Assembly: GCA_024693045.1 (NCBI GenBank) | Contig: JAILLQ010000048.1 | Coordinates: 1 to 32,200, forward strand | Source: Treponema sp. | GTDB taxonomy: Bacteria > Spirochaetota > Spirochaetia > Treponematales > Treponemataceae | DNA length: 32,200 bases | Direction: 5' to 3' | Shown here: one piece after another, positions 15,693 through 23,543 of the stretch | Layout: every line of letters begins with the position of its first letter | Position numbering within the stretch: the first letter of the stretch is position 1 | Notes under the pieces: generated by a model | Database searches by the model: none | Seen by the model: only the letters and a program-made list of their open reading frames with translations | What the model was told of the DNA's origin: nothing | Position numbers and translations under genes: made by a program

Positions 15693-15764
15693 CATCTCCT
15701 AGCAGAATTGAACTGCTGTTGTCGGGATGAAAACCCGATGTCCTAACCACTAGACGAAGGAGAC
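15693..15764 (-). tRNA. tRNA-Glu (UUC)
   Basis: 72 bases without an encoded CCA. The acceptor stem pairs GTCTCCT with AGGAGAT (one G-T pair). The anticodon arm is CGGG-TTTTCAT-CCCG with anticodon TTC. The D-arm includes TAGTGGTTAGGAC and the T-arm AGCAGTTCAATTCTGCT, giving a complete cloverleaf. A consensus promoter lies 14 bases upstream and a terminator directly follows. Confidence 0.97.
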
Positions 15765-15777
15765 AAAACGTAGTGTA

Positions 15778-15806
15778 TTTATACTATTTTGCAGCATTAG
15801 TGTCAA
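15778..15806 (-). promoter_or_regulatory. Promoter of tRNA-Glu
   Basis: TTGACA (15806-15801), a 17-base spacer, and TATAAA (15783-15778). The predicted start is about 7 bases before the tRNA. It lies in the 77-base gap between carB-dapF and the tRNA; no separate carB terminator is seen. Confidence 0.9.
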
Positions 15807-15841
15807 TAGCAAAAAAGGCAAAATAGTACAAAAACTTCATT

Positions 15842-18800
15842 TTAGATTTCAACCTTTCCATTAAAGAGGAATTCGGTTGAACCTGTAAGGTAAACTGTAT
15901 CACCTGTATAACGCACATTCAGTTTTCCACCACGAACAATTACTGTTATATCTTGATTCATTTTGCAGTAACCATTCAAAACAGCAGCGATTACCGCGGC
16001 ACATGCACCTGTACCACAAGCAGGAGTTTCGCCGTTACCCCTTTCCCATGTACGCATCTTAAGTTCATTTGGGCCAACCACACGAACAAATTCAGTGTTG
16101 ATTCTATCAGGGAATACTTCATGATTTTCAAAAATAGGACCAATTTTCTTCACATCAATTTTATCAACGAATCCACAGAATACAACGCAATGAGGGTTTC
16201 CTACACTTAAACAGGTAACATCATAATTTATTCCGTCTACGACCAGCTGCTGATTTACAATAGCTTTTTCTGGTAGCCCGTCTGTATGCAATTCTTTTGC
16301 TTCCAATGTTGTAGGAAGGCTTTCTGCCACAAATGAAGGCCGACCCATATCAACCGTTACAGAAGAAACAATACCATTCAACTTGTACAAAGTAAGTGCG
16401 TGAACCCCTGTTTTAGTTTCAAGAGTAATACTTGCTGTTGGTTCAGACTTCTTTTCATGCTTTTCTGCAATTCCAAAAATATCATTGTCATAAAGATATT
16501 TAGCTACAGCCCGAACGGCATTACCAGCCATTGAACCTTCAGAACCGTCCAAATTATAGAAGTGAACTTTTGCATCAGCCTTTTTAGATTTTCCTACCAG
16601 TACAATAGAATCCGCACCAACTCCAGAACGTCTGTTACAAAGGCGTACTGCAAGGCTTCCTGGATTTTCAATTTTCTGCTCTTCAGTATTAATGATGATA
16701 AAGTCATTTCCTGTCGACTGCATTTTTGTAAATTGAACGGTTTCTTTGCTTGTTCTTAAATCATTGATGTCAATAAGTTCAACATTTTCTGCACTGTAGT
16801 GACTCATTAAACAGTTAGCAAGAGCATTTGCTGTATCAATAGCTGTAAGACAAGGTATATCGCGTTCTACCGCATGACGACGCATCTTTACACTATCTGC
16901 AGCAGGATTACGACCCTTTGCCGATGTCGAAATTACATAATCAATTTTGCCAGAATCAAGCAGAGTCAAAAGGTTGTCATCAGGATTTTCATGGATTTTA
17001 TTTACAACCTGAACTTCCATTCCAAAGTCCTGCAAAGTCTTCGCATTTCCTTCCGTAGCATAAAGCTTAAATCCCATGTCATAGAATTTGCGGGCAAGCT
17101 CAGGAATTTCGTAGCGGTCAGTTTTTCTTACACTAAAGAGAACGCCACCACTTCGCTTCATGTTATAGCCGGCTCCAATCAAGCCCTTGAACAAAGCTTC
17201 TTCCATAGTTGCGGCAATTCCAAGAACTTCACCAGTTGACTTCATTTCTGGTCCCAGATGAGTATCAACATCCATCAATTTTTCAAAACTGAATACTGGT
17301 ACTTTTACAGCAAAGTAAGGAGGTATTTTATAAAGCCCTGTTCCATATCCCATATCCTTGAGTTTTTCACCAAGCATAGCTCTAACGGCAAGATCTACCA
17401 TAGGAACGCCTGTTACCTTAGAAATATAAGGAACAGTGCGGCTAGAACGAGGATTTACTTCGATAATGTAAAGGTCGTTATTAAAAATAAGATATTGAAT
17501 ATTTACAAGCCCCTTTGTGCCCAGTGCAATTGCAAGTTCCCGGCTCTGCTTAATAATCTTTTCGCGAAGCACATCATTCAGGTTCCAGCTAGGGTATACA
17601 GCAATACTGTCTCCTGAATGAATACCAGTTCTTTCTATATGTTCCATAATTCCAGGAATAAGAACATCTTCCCCGTCGCAGATACCGTCTACTTCAAGTT
17701 CAACGCCCTGCATATACTGGTCAATCAAAACTGGATTTGTAATTCCCTGGGCAAGAATAATTTTCATGTATTCTTTTACATCGTCGTCGTTGAAGGCAAC
17801 AATCATATTCTGTCCACCAAGAACGTAAGAAGGTCTAAGCAAAACCGGATATCCTAAATCTTTTGTTGCTTCAAGGGCTTCTTCTGTATTCATTACAGTT
17901 AGCCCTCTTGGACGATTGATATGAAGTTTTTCGCAAAGTTCTTCAAAGCGTTCACGGTCTTCTGCCAGGTCAATAGCATCCGCGCTTGTTCCCAAAATTC
18001 TAATTCCCTGATCATCCAGGAATTTTGCAAGTTTAATCGCAGTACCACCACCAAAGGCAACAACAACGCCAATTGGCTTTTCTGTAGTGATTACACCCAT
18101 TACATCTTCTGGAGTAAGTGGTTCAAAATAAAGTCTGTCGGCTGTATCAAAGTCTGTTGAAACAGTTTCAGGGTTATTATTTACAATCGCAACTTCATAA
18201 CCCAATTTTTTCAAACTCCAGACACACTGAACACTGGCATAATCGAACTCAATTCCCTGACCGATTCGAATTGGTCCAGAGCCAAGAACAACAATTGTCC
18301 CCTTTGATTTTTTACAAGAGGGAGAAGTCTCTCCCTGCGCTCGCACTTCGTTGCTCGCTACCCTCTCAGCGGTGGCTCCCGCCCCCGCAACGCCCCCGTG
18401 CAACTCTTTCAGGAAAAGCTCAGCTTCGTTTTCTTCATCGTAACCTGCATAAAAATATGGAGTTTCTGCATTAAATTCGCCAGCACAGGTATCTACCATT
18501 TTGTAAGAAGCCGAAATGTGCGAAACCTTTCCTTCCGCTCGAAGTTTTGCAAGGCGTTCGTTATTTGCAACAATTGTATCAGCTGTAGATGTAGAATTCT
18601 TGTCGTGAACTATTACTCCTGAACAACCTTCAATCTTTACGCCTGTCATTGCTTCAATTACTTTGTCAGGGTAACCAAGTTTTTTTGCTTCAAGGTAAAC
18701 TTCGTTTGTAAGTAAAGCTTTGTTCGAACCCGATGAATTTTCGTCGCAGCTAAGTTCCGCACCTTCTTTTATCATGCTGAACATATCTTCCATTTCAACA

Positions 18801-20200
18801 AGATTCATAAGCTTATTCAGGAACCATTCGTCTATCATTGTTACCTTATGAACATCGTCCACGCTCATAAGTCCGCGCTTAAGTGCCTGGAAAATTGCGA
18901 ACAAACGCTGATCTGTACACTGGTTCACACGTTCAATAATCTTTTCATCACTTTCTTCTGCAAATGTTTTTAAATTCAGAGAAGTAACTCCAATTTCTGC
19001 ACCACGGGCAGCCTTCATCAAAGCTTCTTCAAAAGTTCGCCCAATAGACATAACTTCACCGGTAGCCTTCATCTGAGTTCCAAGTTTACGGGCAGCGTAT
19101 ACGAACTTATCGAATGGGAACTTAGGCATTTTTACAACAACATAGTCTAAAACAGGTTCAAAACATGCTGCAGTCTTTTTTGTAACAAAATTAGGAATTT
19201 CGTCCAGGTTGTATCCGATAGCAATAAGGGTTGCAACCTTTGCAATTGGGTAACCAGTTGCCTTAGAAGCCAGGGCAGAAGAACGGCTTACTCGAGGATT
19301 TACTTCGATTACAGCGTATTCAAATGTTTCTGGATTTAACGCAAACTGACAGTTACAGCCGCCTTCCATTCCCAAAGAACTGATTATGTTCAAAGAGGCT
19401 GTACGCAGCATCTGGTATTCTTTATCAGAAAGGGTTACTGCAGGTGCAATAACAATCGAGTCACCAGTATGAACTCCAACCGGGTCAAAGTTTTCCATAG
19501 AGCAGACAGTAAGTACATTACCGCTGTGGTCGCGTACAACTTCAAATTCAATTTCTTTCCAGCCCGAAATACATTTTTCAACAAGAATTTGATGGATTGG
19601 CGAACGGTGCAAACCATTGTGGGCAATTTCGTCAAATTCTTCCCAAGTATTGGCAATACCGCCACCTGTACCGCCTAAAGTAAAAGCCGGACGAACAATT
19701 GCAGGAAGCCCAATTCCGTTTTTTGCAAAATCAAGAGCATCTTTATAAGTTGTTACAACTTTAGAAGGAATACATGGTTCGCCAATCGCTTCCATTGTAT
19801 CCTTGAACATCTGGCGGTCTTCGGCTTTATCAATCGTTTCTGGCTTTGCACCAAGAAGTTTTACCCCGTGGCTTTTCAAGAAACCGCTTTTTGCAAGCTC
19901 CATACAAAGGGTTAGCCCTGTCTGTCCACCAAGAGAAGAAAGAATGCTGTCAGGCTTTTCTTTTTCTATAATGCGTTCAATAGTTTCCGGGATAAGCGGT
20001 TCAATATATATGTGATCAGCCATAGCATGATCAGTCATCAAAGTTGCAGGGTTTGAATTTACAAGAACAACTTCCAATCCCTGCTCTTTAAGAGCTTTAC
20101 AAGCCTGACTACCGGCGTAGTCAAATTCCGCAGCCTGCCCAATAATAATTGGACCAGAACCGATTACCATAACTTTATGAATATCTTTATTTAAAGGCAT
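15842..20200 (-). CDS. carB: Carbamoyl-phosphate synthase large subunit fused to a DapF-like epimerase domain
   Basis: 1452 residues in one uninterrupted frame. Residues 1-596 are the carboxyphosphate half (GSGPIIIGQAAEFDYAG, ATP-grasp, oligomerisation region); about 633-1015 the carbamoyl-phosphate half (GSGPIRIGQGIEFDY); about 1016-1145 the MGS-type allosteric domain. From about 1155 a full diaminopimelate epimerase fold follows (FTKMQSTGNDFI, FYNLDGSEG, ERGNGETPACGTGACA). The second catalytic Cys (Cys1395) is present, but the first is Ala1225 in SMAGNAVRA, where the family usually has CGN. Residues about 598-627 come from a GC-rich palindromic repeat at the junction of the two CarB halves. 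It starts 9 bases after carA with an AGGAG Shine-Dalgarno. With carA it would make carbamoyl phosphate for pyrimidines and arginine. The role of the epimerase part is open. Confidence 0.93.
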   Translation of the reverse strand: MPLNKDIHKVMVIGSGPIIIGQAAEFDYAGSQACKALKEQGLEVVLVNSNPATLMTDHAMADHIYIEPLIPETIERIIEKEKPDSILSSLGGQTGLTLCMELAKSGFLKSHGVKLLGAKPETIDKAEDRQMFKDTMEAIGEPCIPSKVVTTYKDALDFAKNGIGLPAIVRPAFTLGGTGGGIANTWEEFDEIAHNGLHRSPIHQILVEKCISGWKEIEFEVVRDHSGNVLTVCSMENFDPVGVHTGDSIVIAPAVTLSDKEYQMLRTASLNIISSLGMEGGCNCQFALNPETFEYAVIEVNPRVSRSSALASKATGYPIAKVATLIAIGYNLDEIPNFVTKKTAACFEPVLDYVVVKMPKFPFDKFVYAARKLGTQMKATGEVMSIGRTFEEALMKAARGAEIGVTSLNLKTFAEESDEKIIERVNQCTDQRLFAIFQALKRGLMSVDDVHKVTMIDEWFLNKLMNLVEMEDMFSMIKEGAELSCDENSSGSNKALLTNEVYLEAKKLGYPDKVIEAMTGVKIEGCSGVIVHDKNSTSTADTIVANNERLAKLRAEGKVSHISASYKMVDTCAGEFNAETPYFYAGYDEENEAELFLKELHGGVAGAGATAERVASNEVRAQGETSPSCKKSKGTIVVLGSGPIRIGQGIEFDYASVQCVWSLKKLGYEVAIVNNNPETVSTDFDTADRLYFEPLTPEDVMGVITTEKPIGVVVAFGGGTAIKLAKFLDDQGIRILGTSADAIDLAEDRERFEELCEKLHINRPRGLTVMNTEEALEATKDLGYPVLLRPSYVLGGQNMIVAFNDDDVKEYMKIILAQGITNPVLIDQYMQGVELEVDGICDGEDVLIPGIMEHIERTGIHSGDSIAVYPSWNLNDVLREKIIKQSRELAIALGTKGLVNIQYLIFNNDLYIIEVNPRSSRTVPYISKVTGVPMVDLAVRAMLGEKLKDMGYGTGLYKIPPYFAVKVPVFSFEKLMDVDTHLGPEMKSTGEVLGIAATMEEALFKGLIGAGYNMKRSGGVLFSVRKTDRYEIPELARKFYDMGFKLYATEGNAKTLQDFGMEVQVVNKIHENPDDNLLTLLDSGKIDYVISTSAKGRNPAADSVKMRRHAVERDIPCLTAIDTANALANCLMSHYSAENVELIDINDLRTSKETVQFTKMQSTGNDFIIINTEEQKIENPGSLAVRLCNRRSGVGADSIVLVGKSKKADAKVHFYNLDGSEGSMAGNAVRAVAKYLYDNDIFGIAEKHEKKSEPTASITLETKTGVHALTLYKLNGIVSSVTVDMGRPSFVAESLPTTLEAKELHTDGLPEKAIVNQQLVVDGINYDVTCLSVGNPHCVVFCGFVDKIDVKKIGPIFENHEVFPDRINTEFVRVVGPNELKMRTWERGNGETPACGTGACAAVIAAVLNGYCKMNQDITVIVRGGKLNVRYTGDTVYLTGSTEFLFNGKVEI
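18320..18406. repeat. R4-type palindromic repeat, in frame inside carB
   Basis: A GC-rich block starting AGGGAGAAGTCTCTCCCT, with CGTTGCTCGCTACCCTCTC in the middle and a run of CGCCCCCG near its end. Its plan, a G-block hairpin followed by GCTACCC, resembles the longer repeats at 22244 and 23385. It adds about 30 Gly/Ala/Arg-rich residues (GGVAGAGATAERV...) just before the second nucleotide-binding start of CarB, without a stop or frame change. Confidence 0.7.
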
Positions 20201-20209
20201 CGTTTTCTC

Positions 20210-21511
20210 CTAGCAGATAGATTTTTTTGTTTCTTTTATTGTTGATGCAAAATAAGAAATCGCATCAACCCTTTCATATTCCATCTTAAAAGACTTAAAA
20301 TAAGAGTGATCATTTATAAGCTTTACGAATTCATCAAAAAGGAAAGAAGTATCCAAAGGACCAGAACAAGCTTCAGGATGAAATTGAACGCTAAATGCAG
20401 GGATATTGGTGTATACAAGACCTTCGCAAGTTCCATCGTTTGTGTTTACAAAACTTAAAACTGCACCAGATGGCAAAGTTTCATTTTTTACCGCATAACC
20501 ATGATTCTGACTGGAAATATAAACTCGACCAGTTTTAACATACTTAACAGGCTGGTTTGCTCCTCGGTGACCGTACTTTAATTTCATAGTTTCAGCTCCG
20601 TTAGCAAGAGCCAAAAGCTGGTGTCCAAGACAAATACCAAAAATTGGAATGCCGCTATTCAAAAGCTTTTTTATTTCCTTGATTATTCCAACATTTTCGG
20701 CTGGGTCTCCAGGGCCGTTACTAAGCATAATTCCATCAGGATTCATAGCTTGAATTTGTTCCGCCGTATATGTACATGGAACAGTAACAACTTCAAGTCC
20801 ACGCTTTAAAAGTTCCCTTCGAATATTCGCTTTTGCACCAAAGTCCCAAAGAACAACCTTTTTACCCTTACCGTTTTTCATAGCCTCTTCAGGGTCATTG
20901 ATTTTTGTTCCATCTGCCGTAACCGGAACAAAACGGTACTGTGCACTTTCACTAAAAACTACATCAGCAGATTCTTCAACACCACTGGCACTACCAGTTA
21001 CCGATGCAACCGCATTTACAATCGAATATTCTTTGATTTTTTCAAGAAGTTCAGCTTTTTTCTTTTCGTCCTTCAAAGCCGCAAAGGATTCCAAAGCTTC
21101 CTTTGAAGAACCACTGATTATCATGCCGTTCATAACACCGGCTTCACGCAAAATTTTTGTTAAACGGCGGGTATCAATATCACATAGACCAATAATATTT
21201 TCCGAACGCAGGTACGAATCTATATCACCACCACACCGGAAATTCGAAGGCTCGTCACACCACTGGCGAACAATATAACCTCGCAAATTACACTTCGCAC
21301 TTTCGTGATCTTTTTTTATGTCACCATAATTTCCAATCAGAGGAAAAGTTTGAGTAACAATCTGACCATAATAACTCGGGTCAGTCAAAGTTTCGATGTA
21401 ACCGTTCATACCAGTTGTAAAAACTGTTTCACCGACTACACAACCTTCAGCTCCAAAAGAGGAACCTTCAAAAACCATTCCGTTAGCTAAAACTAAAACC
21501 GCTTTGCTCAA
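20210..21511 (-). CDS. carA: Carbamoyl-phosphate synthase small subunit (glutaminase)
   Basis: 433 residues from a TTG at 21511, chosen because the promoter at 21612-21641 lies downstream of the only ATG in frame (21640) and the protein then begins SKAVLVLANGMVFEG, the usual CarA N-terminus. The N-terminal CarA domain (GYIETLTDPSYYGQI) is followed by a class I glutamine amidotransferase with nucleophile Cys294 (FGICLGHQ) and catalytic His/Glu in FHPEACSG. It supplies ammonia to CarB. An insertion at about 170-215 (EESADVVFSESAQYRF region) lengthens it compared with E. coli (382). The 94-base leader carries a T9 tract 25 bases before the start. It is the only carA here beside two carB copies. 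Confidence 0.93.
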   Translation of the reverse strand: MSKAVLVLANGMVFEGSSFGAEGCVVGETVFTTGMNGYIETLTDPSYYGQIVTQTFPLIGNYGDIKKDHESAKCNLRGYIVRQWCDEPSNFRCGGDIDSYLRSENIIGLCDIDTRRLTKILREAGVMNGMIISGSSKEALESFAALKDEKKKAELLEKIKEYSIVNAVASVTGSASGVEESADVVFSESAQYRFVPVTADGTKINDPEEAMKNGKGKKVVLWDFGAKANIRRELLKRGLEVVTVPCTYTAEQIQAMNPDGIMLSNGPGDPAENVGIIKEIKKLLNSGIPIFGICLGHQLLALANGAETMKLKYGHRGANQPVKYVKTGRVYISSQNHGYAVKNETLPSGAVLSFVNTNDGTCEGLVYTNIPAFSVQFHPEACSGPLDTSFLFDEFVKLINDHSYFKSFKMEYERVDAISYFASTIKETKKSIC

Positions 21512-21611
21512 AATGTACCCCGCTTTTTTTCGCAAAAAAAAAGACGCCCTTTCCACTTTAAAGACACTAAGCCCTAAAGAGAAATGAACGCCTTTGTTCA
21601 AAAGTAATACA

Positions 21612-21641
21612 TTATAAAACTTTATATCGCTCTTAGTCAAT
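21612..21641 (-). promoter_or_regulatory. Promoter of carA-carB
   Basis: TTGACT (21641-21636), an 18-base spacer, and TATAAT (21617-21612). Transcription would start near 21605, leaving about 94 bases of leader to the TTG start. The leader has a nine-T tract and a poly-A/poly-T hairpin near the start codon, but no clear attenuator stem that I can see. Confidence 0.8.
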
Positions 21642-21679
21642 TAATGAGAATTCTAGAATAATAACACAATTCTACGAAT

Positions 21680-22207
21680 CTACTTTTTCAAAAGCTTTAC
21701 AATTTCGGCAACATAAGTAACATGCCAGTCACCATCAGCATAAAACTGATCAGGAAGATTTTTACCTTTTTCCGTAAAAGATTCAGCATTCATTTCCTGA
21801 CAATAAAGTTTTTTACAAAGAAGAACCAGCCGAGATTCCTTAAAATATGGAATAGACACCTTTTCGCCGTCGCAATTGATTTCTGCCATTTCAACAGAAA
21901 GCCCGCTTCCAGCAACCTTATCTTCATCCCTTCCAGAAGCCTTTCCACAATAAGCCAAAGCCTTTCGATTTTCTTCACCAAGAACACAAAGAGAAAAATA
22001 ATTTCCGTCGTCAATAAAAGTCTTCGTAAAACGAGAACGGCGAATATACACAGTCGCAACATTCTTTCCCCAAAGAAGGCCTAATCCTCCCCAGGAAGCA
22101 GTCATCATATTAGTACGCTCAGCCTTTTCAGCAGTAATGAGCATCCAGTCTTTTCCAATCAGTTTAAATGGATTTTCGTTTAATTCTTCAACACTTATTT
22201 CTTTCAT
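21680..22207 (-). CDS. Flavin reductase-like FMN-binding protein
   Basis: 175 residues of the flavin reductase / flavoredoxin split-barrel family. The conserved MTASWGGLGLLWGKNVATVYIRR segment contacts FMN in relatives, and NYFSLCVLGEENRKALAYCGKASGRDEDK is also typical. It probably transfers electrons through FMN; the partner is unknown. No export signal. Its -10 box is six bases from the ATG, so the mRNA is probably leaderless. It does not share an operon with carA: the gap is 39 bases and carA has its own promoter. Confidence 0.88.
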   Translation of the reverse strand: MKEISVEELNENPFKLIGKDWMLITAEKAERTNMMTASWGGLGLLWGKNVATVYIRRSRFTKTFIDDGNYFSLCVLGEENRKALAYCGKASGRDEDKVAGSGLSVEMAEINCDGEKVSIPYFKESRLVLLCKKLYCQEMNAESFTEKGKNLPDQFYADGDWHVTYVAEIVKLLKK

Positions 22208-22243
22208 GTGATTAGTATAATGGGTTTAAAGCGAGTCAACTAG
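22208..22243 (-). promoter_or_regulatory. Promoter of flavin reductase, leaderless
   Basis: TATACT at 22219-22214 on the minus strand is followed by exactly six bases and the ATG at 22207. A TTGACT lies upstream with a short (14-base) spacer. This is the third gene in the window with the six-base arrangement. Confidence 0.55.
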
Positions 22244-22376
22244 GGGGGGAAAGCCTTCCCCTCGCTCCCAAGCAAGTCGCTCCACGAACCGTCCCTGCAA
22301 GCAGAGCCGATTCTCTCCGCTTTGTTGCTTGTCCGCTACCCCTTCTCCTAAGGGGCTAGCCCCTTAAAATCCCCAA
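22244..22376. repeat. R4 repeat, copy A
   Basis: It opens with a GGGGAAAGCCTTCCCC hairpin, contains CAAGCAAGTCGCTCC and GCTTTGTTGCTTG, and closes with GCTACCCCTTCTCC and AAGGGGCTAGCCCCTT. It shares this order with 23385-23522. It is GC-rich compared with its surroundings. No open frame here looks real. Confidence 0.75.
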
Positions 22377-22385
22377 TATAATTCC

Positions 22386-22434
22386 CGCGAGTTTGCTTGC
22401 AAACTCGGTAAGCACGCTTGCGTGCGACTAACGC
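22386..22434. repeat. Two-hairpin repeat R2, copy 2
   Basis: CGAGTTTGC/GCAAACTCG is followed by GCACGC tt GCGTGC and GACTAAC. It is the same pair of hairpins as 2787-2836 in inverted orientation. The first stem differs at paired positions on both arms, so the pairing is kept. Confidence 0.75.
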
Positions 22435-22442
22435 CCCGATAA

Positions 22443-22625
22443 ATTAATTTACGATTGCTGTATGCTTTTACAGAACAGGGGGTTGCCATGCTAAGTGCTG
22501 TATTAAGAAGTGAAACCGCTGTAAACGCCAGCATCAAATTGAATCCGACCTGCACCAATTGCAAAAACAAAAAACGCCAGCCCCAACCAAAGTCAGAACT
22601 GGCTTCTAAGTTCAAAATTTTTTAG
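22443..22625 (+). pseudogene. ORF6N-domain relic
   Basis: The frame encodes LLYAFTEQGVAMLSAVLRSETAVNASIKLN, the core of the ORF6N / KilA-N-type DNA-binding domain found in phage and mobile-element proteins, where the usual reading is FTEQGVAMLS.VL.S. Nothing of the N-terminus is left (an in-frame stop lies just upstream), and after about 28 residues the sequence drifts into unrelated Lys/Pro-rich residues before TAG. It is a fragment of a mobile-element gene on the strand opposite its neighbours. Confidence 0.75.
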
Positions 22626-22684
22626 CAGAAGCCACCTTCCGCTAAAAAACAATTCACACAGAGGAAAGGTCGTTAGACCTTTCC
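22618..22684. other. Two hairpins after the ORF6N relic
   Basis: TTTTTTAGC/GCTAAAAAA (22618-22649, with inner GAAG/CTTC), then a perfect GGAAAGGTC GTTA GACCTTTCC (22663-22684). The first looks like a terminator for either strand. The second lies just past the end of the carB relic, where the intact carB2 has its own terminator with the related core AAAGGTCAT. Confidence 0.7.
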
Positions 22685-22925
22685 AAATCCGTTTGTTTTA
22701 TTTAATCAATGCATGATATTCCTGCAGAGACTTAACGCTTCCTTCTCCGCCGTTACCGCCTTTTACAGCTTCAATACCCTTAACTGCTGCCATAGCTCCA
22801 GCCAAAGTTGTAATGTAAGAAACCTTATACTTCAAACAAACCTTACGGATTGTCTTACGGTCTTCGGCGTAGTTGCGCTTTGCCTTAGGTGTGTTGATTA
22901 CAAGACAAACTTCCTTGTTCATAAT

Positions 22926-23004
22926 ACGGCAGGTCAAGGCACGCTTACGCTTAAAGCCTTGACTCAGCCGTTTTGCGGGTTGCTAAAGCATTATCAACCC
23001 GCAA
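22926..23004. repeat. Two-hairpin repeat R1, copy 4
   Basis: Constant stem GGTCAAGGC/GCCTTGACT and spacer CAGCCG as in the aspS relic copies, and a second stem TTGCGGGTTG/CAACCCGCAA. This is the third distinct version of stem 2. It interrupts the carB relic between the codons for VVD and IMN. Confidence 0.85.
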
Positions 23005-23246
23005 TCAAGTCTACTACGTCTGGGCGGCCGGCACCAATCTTGTTTACAACGTCACACTTGATTCCGTTTGCATTGTAGAAGTCTGCTGTGCCCTGAGTTC
23101 CAACCAGTGTAAAGCCGAGGTTCTTCAACGTCTTTCCGATTTCAAGAACTTCTTCTTTCTGACCTTCCTTGTTGCTGAGGGAAATAAGAACTTTTTTGTT
23201 TTCCCAGGCAGCTGGTGCGTGTGGGAATTCAGAACCTGCAGCCTTC

Positions 23247-23324
23247 GCAGCACAGCTGCTCGGAGACTCGCTAAAAACAGTCCACCGGACTGTTTTTGCC
23301 CTGCTTCGCAGTGACGCTCCCTAC
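23247..23324. repeat. Palindromic repeat R5 inside carB relic
   Basis: GCAGCACAGCTGC, then AAAAACAGTCC acc GGACTGTTTTT (11-bp stem), then CTGCTTCGCAG. It replaces a few carB codons between FYKSQ and GSEFPHAP. Only one copy is recognised in this window. Confidence 0.75.
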
Positions 23325-23384
23325 CTGTGACTTGTAGAAAGCCAGTGGGAAGCTTTCGGCAAGACCGAGAACTTCAATAATGGT

Positions 23385-23522
23385 GAGGGGGAAAGCCTTC
23401 CCCCTGGGGTCAGTCACGAGTCGCTACACAAGTTCCAAAGCAAGCTTTGACACTTGCTCCGCTTTGTCGTGCATTCACCACACCCCTTTTTCCTAGGGGC
23501 TCGCTGCCCCTAAAACCCGCAT
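23385..23522. repeat. R4 repeat, copy B
   Basis: GGGGGAAAGCCTTCCCCC hairpin, CAAGCTTTGACACTTG, GCTTTGTCGTGC, CACCCCTTTTTCCTAGGGG and GGGGCTCGCTGCCCC, in the same order as copy A at 22244-22376 but diverged in the middle. It starts 8 bases beyond the break of the carB relic and ends 20 bases before the toxin stop. Confidence 0.75.
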
Positions 23523-23543
23523 GGTAAATTGCTTCGCAATTTG

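Larger units (their letters stand above)
22698..23376 (-). pseudogene. carB 3' relic broken by two palindromic repeats
   Basis: The minus strand encodes EVLGLAESFPLAFYKSQ, then (after repeat R5) SEFPHAPAAWENKKVLISLSNKEGQ through GIKCDVVNKIGAGRPDVVD, then (after repeat R1 copy 4) IMNKEVCLVINTPKAKRNYAEDRK to the end HALIK and stop. This is the MGS-domain end of the carB at 29408, with very few amino acid changes among many synonymous base changes. The match ends abruptly at about 23376 at the codons for EVLG. It cannot give a functional protein. Confidence 0.9.

Noticed and set aside
21512..21605. Pyrimidine attenuator or riboswitch in the carA leader
   Set aside because: A T9 tract is present, but I found no stable stem ending at it and no alternative pairing, so the claim cannot be supported by eye.
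21512..21640. carA start at ATG 21640
   Set aside because: That ATG lies within the -35 element of a near-consensus promoter, so it would not be on the transcript. The extra residues do not resemble CarA.
22364..22615. 83-codon minus-strand frame across the ORF6N relic
   Set aside because: It overlaps repeat R2 and the antisense of the clear ORF6N protein pattern; it has no family features of its own.
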